Part shown: positions 1 to 5,157 of the stretch, one piece after another
How positions within the stretch are numbered: the first letter of the stretch is position 1
Layout: every line of letters begins with the position of its first letter
NCBI GenBank assembly: GCA_910577685.1
Contig: CAJTOH010000083.1
Coordinates: 1-5,988, forward strand
From: an uncultured Dorea sp.
Lineage (GTDB): Bacteria > Bacillota > Clostridia > Lachnospirales > Lachnospiraceae
Length of the DNA stretch: 5,988 nt
Reading direction: 5' to 3'
Translations under genes and position numbers: made by a program
Notes under the pieces: generated by a model
The model's input: the letters and a program-made list of their open reading frames with translations, nothing else
What the model was told of the DNA's origin: nothing
Databases searched by the model: none

Positions 1-12
1 TATATCGAAAAA

Positions 13-29
13 TCCTTGATTTTCAAGGA
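13..29. terminator. Short hairpin at window edge, possible terminator
   Basis: TCCTTGA at 13-19 pairs with TCAAGGA at 23-29 around a 3-base loop. A-runs flank both sides, so read on the - strand the stem is followed by ATTTTT, which resembles a weak intrinsic terminator. The gene it would serve lies outside the window. The remaining DNA up to 187 shows no ORF and no convincing promoter. Confidence 0.25.
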
Positions 30-187
30 AAAAAGACTTGACTAAATAGGGAGGTGCATGGAATAGGGCTAAAAAATATCAGAAAATGTGCAGTAAAATA
101 TGGCGGCGATATGGACTGTATTGTGAAAGGCAATAGATTCATATTGTCAGTCATGATAAAGAGCTAATCGGCAGGAAGGAGAAGGAA

Positions 188-919
188 ATGAGTATTTTAG
201 GAGTAAACGGAACTTTAGCAGGCGCATATCAGCATGCGGACAGGACACAGAAAACAGCGGCAAATGGTGCGAGTTTTACGGAACAGTTACAGAAAACTGG
301 TGAGTCGGGCGCATTAAAAGCAGATGCCTATACGGAATATCTGAAACAGAAGTATGGTGCGGGGGTATCTATCCGGAATGTAGGAAAAGACCAGAGCAGC
401 ATAGACCGTATTGGTGCAGGAACAGCAGGAACTGGAAATGTTGTGATTGCATCAAATATTTTGGAACAGATGGCAAATGATCCGGAGAAAGCAGCTTATT
501 ATGAAGGAAAAATACAGAATTATTTTAATTCAGTGCCGAGGTGTCAGGCAGAACTTTCTGCAATGGGGCATGAGATTCATTCCTCTGGTATTGTCATCCA
601 TCCGGATGGAACTGTCACACATTATATCAGCGGTGACTTAAAACCGGAAGTAAGGGCAAAAATAGAGGCTAAAATGAAAGCAGAGGATGAAGAAAAGGCA
701 AAGCGGAAAAAGCGGTATCAGGAACTTAGCAAGGAAGCGGCAGAGAAGCGGAAACTGGAAACGGAGATGGCTTACAAGCGGCGGAGCATGACAGAACTTA
801 TTGCTAATAAGACGGCAGAAACAGGCAGGGTTACATATGCAGGAATGCCGGAGATTATGGGTTCTGCGATTGCGGCTTATGAAATGAGAGCTTTCACTGT
901 GCAGGGGATTCAGAAATAA
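188..919 (+). CDS. DUF6033-like protein, first of tandem pair
   Basis: The function is unknown. The 243-residue product resembles a Lachnospiraceae-associated family I recall as DUF6033; that name comes from memory, not a search. ATG 188 is preceded by AAGGAG at 176-181 with 6-nt spacing. There is no signal peptide or membrane segment, so it is probably cytoplasmic. Visible parts are a conserved N-terminus beginning MSILGVNG and AGAYQ; DAYTEYL near residue 46; VGKDQ near 65; a core with NVVIASNILEQMANDPEKAA (84-103); a glycine-containing strand region with IVIHPDGTVT (135-144); a Lys/Glu-rich helix, probably coiled coil, at about 152-205; and a C-terminal segment PEIMGSAIAAYE (221-232). The paralogue at 1009-1737 matches in all of these segments and diverges most at residues 115-135 and in the charged helix. 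The two are probably cotranscribed or share a 3' processing signal. No catalytic motif is recognisable. Confidence 0.85.
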   Translation: MSILGVNGTLAGAYQHADRTQKTAANGASFTEQLQKTGESGALKADAYTEYLKQKYGAGVSIRNVGKDQSSIDRIGAGTAGTGNVVIASNILEQMANDPEKAAYYEGKIQNYFNSVPRCQAELSAMGHEIHSSGIVIHPDGTVTHYISGDLKPEVRAKIEAKMKAEDEEKAKRKKRYQELSKEAAEKRKLETEMAYKRRSMTELIANKTAETGRVTYAGMPEIMGSAIAAYEMRAFTVQGIQK

Positions 920-920
920 T

Positions 921-974
921 CGCTCGGACTTATTGCAAGGGAGCGGATTCAGTCCTGAATGACAGAGGGGCTGT
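921..974 (+). other. Conserved 3' structured element, copy 1
   Basis: This element starts one base after the stop codon of the first paralogue. CGCTC (921-925) can pair with GAGCG (941-945) around GGACTTATTGCAAGG. Next are ATTCAG/CTGAAT (948-953 with 956-961-type pairing) and ACAG-AGGGG-CTGT near 963-974. A T8 run at 983-990 lies shortly downstream. The sequences ACTTATTGCAAGGGAGC and TGAATGACAGAG recur almost unchanged after the second paralogue. It could be a 3'-UTR stabiliser, a weak terminator or a small RNA. The sequence shows the similarity and the possible stems; the role is inferred. Confidence 0.4.
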
Positions 975-1008
975 AATATATATTTTTTTTAGAAATCGAG
1001 GACTCAGT

Positions 1009-1737
1009 ATGAGCATTTTAGGAGTAAACGGAGCTTTGGCGGGCGCATACCAGTATGCGAACAGGAAACAGAAAACAGGCACAAATAAGACAGGGTTTAT
1101 GGAGCAGTTGCAGAAAACGGGTGAGGCGGCGGACACATCAAAAGTAGATGCCTATACGGAATATCTCAGGTCAAAGTATGGCAATGTGAGAATCCAGAGT
1201 GTCGGGAAAGACCAACGGAGCCTTGACAGGGCGGGAAAGAGTATGAACGGCAATGATGTTGTGATTGCACCGAACATTCTGGAGCAGATGGCAAATGATC
1301 CGGAAAAGGCCGCTTACTATGAGGGCAAGATTGATGATTTCTTTAATGCCACTCCGATGTTAACAGCTTCGTTTGCGGCAAAGGGGCTTGTCTATGAACC
1401 GGGCGGTGTGGTAGTCCATGAAGATGGAAGCGTAACGTATATCAGCGGTTGCAGTGATTCACCAGAGCGGGTAAGGGAGGTTAATGAAATCAATAAAGCG
1501 AAACGTGAAAAAGAGGCGGCACAGAGGAAAGAGAGTATAGAGCGGAGTCAGGAAGGGGCAGAGGAACGGAGACAGAGGATTGAGATAGCCTATAAAAAGC
1601 AGGCTATGGCAGAGGCATTTGCCAACCGTACAGTGGGCGCAGGCATGATTACATACACAAGTACGCCGGAAACTATGGGTTCTGTGATTGCGGCTTATGA
1701 GAAGAACATTATGGATGCAGTGGGCATTTTGAAGTAA
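1009..1737 (+). CDS. DUF6033-like protein, second of tandem pair
   Basis: The function is unknown. This 242-residue product is a paralogue of the 188-919 gene: the same MSILGVNG start, DAYTEYL (47-53), VGKDQ (65-69), the DVVIAPNILEQMANDPEKAA core (83-102), VVVHEDGSVTYISG (134-147), a charged probable coiled coil (about 150-205), and the ending PETMGSVIAAYE (220-231). About half of the residues are identical overall, with a 20-residue run near 89-108 identical apart from none of the core positions, so this core is the likely functional centre. ATG 1009 has GAGGA at 998-1002 with 6-nt spacing. The upstream DNA is unlike that of gene 1, whereas the 3' flank is related. The 89-bp gap from gene 1 and the hairpins within it leave open whether the two are one operon. 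There is no signal peptide or membrane span. Confidence 0.85.
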   Translation: MSILGVNGALAGAYQYANRKQKTGTNKTGFMEQLQKTGEAADTSKVDAYTEYLRSKYGNVRIQSVGKDQRSLDRAGKSMNGNDVVIAPNILEQMANDPEKAAYYEGKIDDFFNATPMLTASFAAKGLVYEPGGVVVHEDGSVTYISGCSDSPERVREVNEINKAKREKEAAQRKESIERSQEGAEERRQRIEIAYKKQAMAEAFANRTVGAGMITYTSTPETMGSVIAAYEKNIMDAVGILK

Positions 1738-1747
1738 GGAAGATTAT

Positions 1748-1797
1748 GCCCGAACTTACCGCAAGGGAGCATGGGCGTTTTTGAATGACAGAGTGGT
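1748..1797 (+). other. Conserved 3' structured element, copy 2
   Basis: This is the counterpart of the element after the first paralogue. GCCC (1748-1751) can pair with GGGC (1773-1776), followed by a T5 run (1778-1782). It contains ACTTACCGCAAGGGAGC, which differs from copy 1 by two bases, and then TGAATGACAGAG. TGAC and GTCA near 1784-1797 form a small stem at the place where copy 1 has ACAG/CTGT. The bases differ but the stem position is kept, which hints at a structured RNA. The function is not known. Confidence 0.4.
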
Positions 1798-1848
1798 CAA
1801 TGGATTAAAATTGATAACATATGTAGAAAGGTTGGTAATAAAGAAAGC

Positions 1849-1894
1849 AGCGGCCGGGGGATCGGGGGTATGCCAGATGCTCCGGCCGCTTTTT
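1849..1894 (+). terminator. GC-rich intrinsic terminator
   Basis: AGCGGCCGG (1849-1857) pairs with CCGGCCGCT (1882-1890), a 9-bp GC-rich stem with a G-rich 24-base loop. The last T of the stem and TTTT after it give the T run. It lies about 110 bp after the second paralogue and is the best candidate for the end of that transcription unit. Confidence 0.75.
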
Positions 1895-1941
1895 CTGTGC
1901 GTGGGAATATGACATTCCTGTGTATGGAAATTTGCGAATAA

Positions 1942-2366
1942 TTGAGGTATAAGAATCCGGTTGTTGAATGTAATAAAATCCAGAAACGGTTTTATTCGGG
2001 GGTGTTTTTAAAATTTGCCGGGGTAAAAGATCCGCGCCATCAGAGCTATATTGATTATTCTGTAAAAACTATGTTAGGAATGATCTATTACAAATGTATC
2101 GATGGGCTTTCGAGCATAAAAGCATTGGCAGGGAAATATAGGGCATGCATGCAGTTGGGATGAGGGGGGGGGGCACAGAAGAACCATTATTTGATGGAGC
2201 ATATAGCAGATTTTATGAAACAGCTATATGAATATTTTTATCTGGAAAAAATGAAATAAAAAAGCTGCAAAAAAATATATCTTCTGAACTATTAGCCAGC
2301 TTTTGATGGCAACTAACAGAAACAGAAGATATAGAAGCTAAGCTGCATAAAGCAGACCTAAACTAA
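1942..2366 (+). pseudogene. Decayed, internally deleted DDE transposase
   Basis: This is a remnant of an insertion-sequence transposase. The open part (1942-2160, TTG start, 73 residues) reads like a transposase N-terminus, with FAGVKDPRHQSYIDYS and then MLGMIYYKCIDGLSSI. It stops at TGA 2161-2163, directly before a run of ten G (2164-2173). The same frame then gives QKNHYLMEHIADFMKQLYEY, which I recall as typical of transposase C-terminal regions. After an A6 run (2246-2251) the reading shifts to another frame: NEIKKLQKNISSELLASF, a TGA at 2304, then WQLTETEDIEAKLHKADLN ending at TAA 2364-2366. Intact relatives are usually around 400 residues, so most of the middle, including the catalytic DDE residues, appears to be deleted. 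The IS family is not assigned and no terminal repeats were found. It is not functional. Confidence 0.65.
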
Positions 2367-2534
2367 GGTGATTTTAGCAAAGAAGGTGATGTTTGCCAAG
2401 AGAAAATGAAAAATTTATACATTTTTTTAGAAATTTTCAATGAGGGGACACTGCAACTATATGATGTGGATAACTTCCTGAAAGAGATTTCTTGAAAACG
2501 GCAAGCCATAAAATAAGTTTACCTTTCAAGGCTG
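2367..2534 (+). other. Degenerate AT-rich spacer with a short open stretch
   Basis: This stretch follows the transposase remnant. One frame stays open from 2367 to 2495. It has an internal ATG at 2406 that would give a 29-residue peptide ending NEGTLQLYDVDNFLKEIS. No good ribosome binding site precedes that ATG (only AGAG). It may be the tail of another broken coding sequence. I do not recognise it and see nothing else up to the inverted repeat at 2535. Confidence 0.3.
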
Positions 2535-2569
2535 CTTGATAATTGAATAGACTTTACACTCCTTAATCT
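2535..2569 (+). repeat. Left inverted repeat of mini-element
   Basis: This 35-base sequence, beginning CTTGATAATTGAATAGACTT, is the reverse complement of 2784-2819 apart from one substitution (G for C in the middle of the AATT-AATAG segment) and one or two positions around the ACTCC/ACTCTC junction. It also carries the -35 box of the promoter driving the small ORF. Confidence 0.75.
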
Positions 2570-2581
2570 TTCTATTATAAT
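2553..2581 (+). promoter_or_regulatory. Sigma-A-type promoter of the small ORF
   Basis: TTTACA (2553-2558) and TATAAT (2576-2581) are separated by 17 bp, a near-consensus housekeeping promoter. Transcription would start near 2588, about 40 nt before the ATG at 2629. The -35 box lies inside the left inverted repeat, so a protein bound to the repeat could control it. Confidence 0.7.
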
Positions 2582-2628
2582 ATAGGTAGTAACTATATCG
2601 TGATAGTCTAGCAAAAGGGGGTGAAAAT

Positions 2629-2769
2629 ATGGGAATGACAAATAAACAATTTCAGGGTTTTATTAGACTTGCTTTGGAACTTCTTGAAAGAGCATTGCAA
2701 AAATCTCCCGATAATGAAGAGTTGAAAAAAGTAAAAGACATTTTCCAGTTAATGCTTGAAGATGATTGA
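2629..2769 (+). CDS. 46-residue small protein in inverted-repeat element
   Basis: The function is unknown. The ORF starts MGMTNKQFQGFIRLALELLE, with ATG 2629 (or the in-frame ATG two codons on), and ends at TGA 2767-2769. The ribosome binding site AAAAGGGGGTG (2613-2623) is strong and well spaced, and a near-consensus promoter lies upstream, so expression is plausible. The product is acidic overall and predicted to be two amphipathic helices: QFQGFIRLALELLERAL, a turn at SPDN, then EELKKVKDIFQLMLEDD. It has no signal peptide and no cysteines. From memory it resembles short MTNKQFQ-type proteins found near mobile elements in gut Clostridia; this was not checked. The gene sits between two inverted repeats, which suggests that it travels with, or regulates, the element. 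Confidence 0.65.
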   Translation: MGMTNKQFQGFIRLALELLERALQKSPDNEELKKVKDIFQLMLEDD

Positions 2770-2783
2770 CCGCATAAGTAACC

Positions 2784-2819
2784 AGATTAAGAGAGTGTAA
2801 AGTCTATTGAATTATCAAG
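2784..2819 (-). repeat. Right inverted repeat of mini-element
   Basis: This is the partner of 2535-2569 in inverted orientation. It begins AGATTAAGAGAGTGTAAAGT and ends at TTATCAAG. Together the two repeats bound about 285 bp that hold one promoter and one ORF. No clear target-site duplication is visible outside them. Confidence 0.75.
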
Positions 2820-2836
2820 GGCTTTACACCTTTTTT
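2795..2836 (+). terminator. Possible weak terminator of the small ORF
   Basis: GTGTAAAG (2795-2802) pairs with CTTTACAC (2822-2829) around a 19-base loop, followed closely by T6 (2831-2836). The stem is AT-rich, so it would be weak. The same octamer also occurs at 2552-2559, so it may instead be an operator motif. Confidence 0.35.
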
Positions 2837-2848
2837 AATCTATACCAT

Positions 2849-2878
2849 AAAAACTATGCTAAAACTACATAGTTTTTT
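2849..2878. terminator. Bidirectional AT-rich terminator
   Basis: AAAAACTATG (2849-2858) pairs perfectly with CATAGTTTTT (2868-2877) around a 9-base loop. On the + strand the stem runs into a T6 tract, and on the - strand it also ends in T residues. It lies between the convergent small ORF and the regulator remnant, where a shared terminator is expected. Confidence 0.6.
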
Positions 2879-2962
2879 CTATTCATTCTCCAGTTGTGTT
2901 TCAGTTGGTTCATCCGGTACATATTCCAATATATCGCCCGGTTGACGATTCAATAATTTGAA
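2879..2962 (-). pseudogene. C-terminal remnant of XRE-type HTH regulator
   Basis: The - strand reads FKLLNRQPGDILEYVPDE and then PTETQLENE, ending at a TAG whose complement is 2879-2881. The segment LN.QPGDILEYVPDE is the characteristic end of the compact Cro/C1-type HTH domain (the HTH_26 type) seen in many Firmicutes regulators of about 70 residues. Upstream (above 2962) the frame gives only FVIFLRCFYF, which does not resemble the rest of the domain, and no start codon with a ribosome binding site is present. The DNA-binding helices are therefore missing and this is a leftover. Its loss of the 5' end may have come from the rearrangements that left the hairpins at 3017-3124. Confidence 0.6.
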
Positions 2963-3016
2963 GTAAAAACAGCGTAAAAAAATGACAAAATAATAGAAGC
3001 TCTGTTAAAGTGCGTC

Positions 3017-3062
3017 AAAAAAAGAGAAGAGATCCATAAATGTGGAAAATCTTCTCTTTTTT
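3017..3062. terminator. Strong hairpin terminator, works on either strand
   Basis: AAAAAAGAGAAGA (3018-3030) pairs with TCTTCTCTTTTTT (3050-3062), a 13-bp stem. A nested TCCA/TGGA stem sits in the loop. Read on the - strand the stem runs into a T7 tract, so it could end transcription from putP. The + strand also gives a T6 end. Confidence 0.6.
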
Positions 3063-3072
3063 ATCAAAAGCG

Positions 3073-3124
3073 AGGGAGTCTCGCGTTTATAACTGCCTAA
3101 TCAGTTATAAACGCGAGACTCCCT
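3073..3124. repeat. Perfect 23-bp inverted repeat, 6-base loop
   Basis: Bases 3073-3095 (starting AGGGAGTCTCGCG) are the exact reverse complement of 3102-3124, with CCTAAT as the loop. It lies 60-110 bp downstream of the putP stop. A very stable hairpin here can act as a 3' stem protecting the putP mRNA or as a terminator, but only four T residues follow within a few bases on the - strand. It could also be the core of a small palindromic repeat element. Confidence 0.8.
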
Positions 3125-3186
3125 TCTTGTTCATGACTATCTATTAACCGACAGCCCCTTTTTATAAAGGTAAATGTACAAGTATG

Positions 3187-4710
3187 TTATTTTTTCACAT
3201 TGACGCTCTCAAATTCATCGATGATCTCCTGCGAAGGAGCCTTTGTAGCAAGGCTTACTGCGATAATTGTGATCAACGATACCAAAAATGCCGGAAGAAG
3301 TTCGTAGATGTCAAGGATTCCGCCTAACGGACGAATCATGTATTTCCATATGAATACCATCGCGCCGCCGGCGATCATTCCGGCAAGAGCCCCCTGTAAG
3401 GTGGTGCGTTTCCAGAATAATGCGCAGATCATGACTCCTGCAAATGCGGCGCCCATTCCCGCCCATGCAAAGGATACGATTCCAAATACGCTGGAGTTCG
3501 GATCTCTTGCCAGGAACAGGGCGATCACGGCGATGCCGAGGATGGTAGCGCGGGCAATGTTAAGGCCCTGCTTCTCTGTCAGCTTCTTGCCGAGGAAGTC
3601 CTGAACGATGTTTTCTGATACGCCGGAAGCCGCAACTAACATCTGGCTGTCTGCCGTGGACATGGTAGCCGCCAGAATACCTGCAAGGATGACGCCGCCG
3701 AGAACTGCCGCAAGGACGCCGTTCTGGCTCAGTTCATTCGTAAGCGCAATGATAATACGTTCGCTGTCATCCAACGGAGCCATGCCGCCCGCGTTGACTA
3801 CCGCAAGACCGACGATACCGATGAAGATTGCGATACCCATTGCAAACGTTACCCAGATAGAAGCGACGCGTCTGGAAAGTACGAGCTTCTGCTCATCCTC
3901 AATGGACATAAATCGTACCAGAATGTGAGGCATACCGAAGTATCCGATTCCCCATGCCAGAAGGGATACGGCCGTAAGCGGCGAGTATGGAATGGCGCTT
4001 CCTGCAACCGCATCGTGTATTGCGGAGAGGGAGAGGTAACCGGACAGGGACTTTGCATTGTCCATAACGGCTCCCATGCCGCCGGCGTTGCTCACGCCGA
4101 AGGTCACGATTGAAACTAAGGCGATCGACATAACGACGCTCTGAATCAGGTCGTTGGTGGCAACCGTGGTAAATCCGCCCATAATCGTGTAGATTACGAT
4201 AATAATTGCAAATATAATAACTCCGGTCATATAGTCTAATCCGAACAAAGAGTTAAACAGCTTGCCGCATGCCGCAAATCCGGAGGCTACGTACGGAACG
4301 AAGAAGATTACAATGATTACTGCGGAGATAGCCGTGATAATATTCTTCTCGTCGTGGAATCTCTTTGCAAAGAAGGTCGGCACCGTAATCGCGCCGATTC
4401 TCTCGGAATAACGTCTTAATCTTCTGGAGGTAAAGAGCCAGTTAAGGTATGTACCGATCGCTAAGCCGGCCGCCGTCCAGAACGCGTCCGCAAGACCGGT
4501 CAGATAGGCAACTCCCGGAAGTCCCATTAACAGCCAGCTTGACATGTCGCTGGCCTCCGCGCTCATAGCAACGACCAGCGCGCCCATCTTCCTGCCGCCC
4601 AGATAGAAATCTTCACTGCTGTTGTTCTTCTTTGCGTTATATATGCCGACGCCGATTAGCAGACACATATAAGCAAGAATTGTACACAAAATTACAATAC
4701 TAATACTCAT
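3187..4710 (-). CDS. putP: Sodium/proline symporter
   Basis: This is an inner-membrane sodium:solute symporter (SSS family) that imports proline coupled to Na+, for use as an osmoprotectant, a nitrogen source or a Stickland substrate. I start it at ATG 4710 (507 residues). GAGGTG (4722-4717) lies 6 nt upstream, and with this start R40, D55 and S57 fall on the E. coli PutP residue numbers, which are known Na+/proline-binding positions. A GTG at 4719 (510 residues) is the alternative. Hydrophobic segments fit the 13-helix fold. Recognisable motifs are YLGGR (37-41), SDMSSWLLMGLPG (54-66), GYFGMPHILVRFM (256-268) and ATMSTADSQML (348-358), whose Ser-Thr pair corresponds to the Na2-site residues of E. 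coli PutP. Length is close to the family's roughly 500. The gene is alone, divergent from pyrH. Promoter and operators lie at 4777-4846 and hairpins at 3017-3124 follow it. Transport of another solute cannot be ruled out, but the match to PutP is strong. Confidence 0.95.
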   Translation of the reverse strand: MSISIVILCTILAYMCLLIGVGIYNAKKNNSSEDFYLGGRKMGALVVAMSAEASDMSSWLLMGLPGVAYLTGLADAFWTAAGLAIGTYLNWLFTSRRLRRYSERIGAITVPTFFAKRFHDEKNIITAISAVIIVIFFVPYVASGFAACGKLFNSLFGLDYMTGVIIFAIIIVIYTIMGGFTTVATNDLIQSVVMSIALVSIVTFGVSNAGGMGAVMDNAKSLSGYLSLSAIHDAVAGSAIPYSPLTAVSLLAWGIGYFGMPHILVRFMSIEDEQKLVLSRRVASIWVTFAMGIAIFIGIVGLAVVNAGGMAPLDDSERIIIALTNELSQNGVLAAVLGGVILAGILAATMSTADSQMLVAASGVSENIVQDFLGKKLTEKQGLNIARATILGIAVIALFLARDPNSSVFGIVSFAWAGMGAAFAGVMICALFWKRTTLQGALAGMIAGGAMVFIWKYMIRPLGGILDIYELLPAFLVSLITIIAVSLATKAPSQEIIDEFESVNVKK

Positions 4711-4776
4711 AAACTGCACCTCATTCCTTTTTATTGGTTTTACTAAAGCTTATTCTATTTAATATGCAATAGTATC

Positions 4777-4835
4777 ATAACAAAATGTTATATGATCATA
4801 ACGATTTGTTATGGCATATTATAACACTTAGTTAA
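4777..4835. promoter_or_regulatory. Three tandem ATAAC-N5-GTTAT operator-like dyads
   Basis: The sites are ATAACAAAATGTTAT (4777-4791), ATAACGATTTGTTAT (4798-4812, extended by C/G to a 17-bp dyad) and ATAACACTTAGTTAA (4821-4835, one mismatch). Centres are 21 and 23 bp apart, about two helical turns, so dimers would bind on one face. The third overlaps the putP -10 and spacer, the second overlaps the expected start site, and the first lies in the leader. This fits repression of putP. The 15-bp dyads are compatible with a LysR-type T-N11-A box, but the regulator is not identifiable from the window. Confidence 0.65.
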
Positions 4836-4846
4836 ATTGCTGTCAA
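4818..4846 (-). promoter_or_regulatory. Consensus promoter of putP
   Basis: On the - strand TTGACA (4846-4841) and TATAAT (4823-4818) are separated by exactly 17 bp, a perfect sigma-A consensus. Transcription should start near 4811 and leave a leader of about 100 nt before the ATG at 4710. Confidence 0.85.
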
Positions 4847-4849
4847 TTA

Positions 4850-5030
4850 CAGATGTACAATTTAAGAATTTTAACAATTTCGACAGTTTGCAACATTATT
4901 TTAGAATTTTGTACAAAATCTGCCATATTGCTTCACTGACTTGCAACGAAGCACAGAGATTGAGGGGGAACAGTAACGCGGCGTTTCAAATGATGTAGAA
5001 TGTTGGCGGTAGTGTATTCCATTTTTTTTG
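4850..5030. other. AT-rich putP-pyrH spacer
   Basis: There is no gene here. It includes a perfect 14-bp palindrome, ATTTTGTACAAAAT (4906-4919), and another TGTACAA at 4855-4861, possibly sites for a second regulator. A weaker stem TGCTTC/GAAGCA lies around 4929-4953. The rest, up to the pyrH promoter, shows nothing I can assign. Confidence 0.4.
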
Positions 5031-5036
5031 TTCCTA

Positions 5037-5045
5037 TGATATAAT
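5037..5045 (+). promoter_or_regulatory. Extended -10 promoter of pyrH
   Basis: TGATATAAT (5037-5045) is an extended -10 element (TGnTATAAT). The hexamer 17 bp upstream (TTCCAT, 5017-5022) is a poor -35, which is normal for extended -10 promoters. The start would be near 5052, giving a leader of about 105 nt. Because tsf is not upstream, pyrH has its own promoter here. Confidence 0.65.
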
Positions 5046-5062
5046 TTATCATGGTAATTGCG

Positions 5063-5108
5063 AAGAATAGTTGAAATTATTCTTGCAAGGAGCGGATTTT
5101 CGGATCCG
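5063..5108 (+). promoter_or_regulatory. pyrH leader with two small hairpins
   Basis: AAGAATA (5063-5069) pairs with TATTCTT (5078-5084), and CGGAT (5093-5097) pairs with ATCCG (5104-5108). Between them AAGGAG (5087-5092) looks like a Shine-Dalgarno but has no suitable start codon 5-10 nt after it. No T run follows, so these are not terminators. A regulatory role is only a possibility. Confidence 0.3.
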
Positions 5109-5157
5109 GCAGAGTATGTTAAAGACTAAGATTACGCAGAATAAGGAGTATGGACGG

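Noticed and set aside
38..66. TTGACT as -35 of a promoter for the first paralogue
   Set aside because: The hexamer 17 bp downstream is GAATAG, too far from TATAAT; alternative spacings are no better.
105..112. GGCGATAT, similar to a sigma-28 (flagellar) -10 element upstream of the first paralogue
   Set aside because: No TAAA at the required 14-16 bp upstream spacing, so not supported as a promoter.
447..641. 64-residue + strand ORF
   Set aside because: Lies in another frame entirely inside the first paralogue, which is supported by its paralogue and ribosome binding site.
930..1136. 68-residue - strand ORF across the start of the second paralogue
   Set aside because: Overlaps the conserved N-terminus of the second paralogue and the 3' element; no ribosome binding site or recognisable motif.
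3017..3124. Neighbouring hairpins considered as a CRISPR or other repeat array
   Set aside because: The stems differ in sequence and there are no regularly spaced direct repeats.
3308..4113. Several ORFs opposite or out of frame with putP
   Set aside because: Shadows of the long, clearly conserved putP frame; their compositions mirror its codons.
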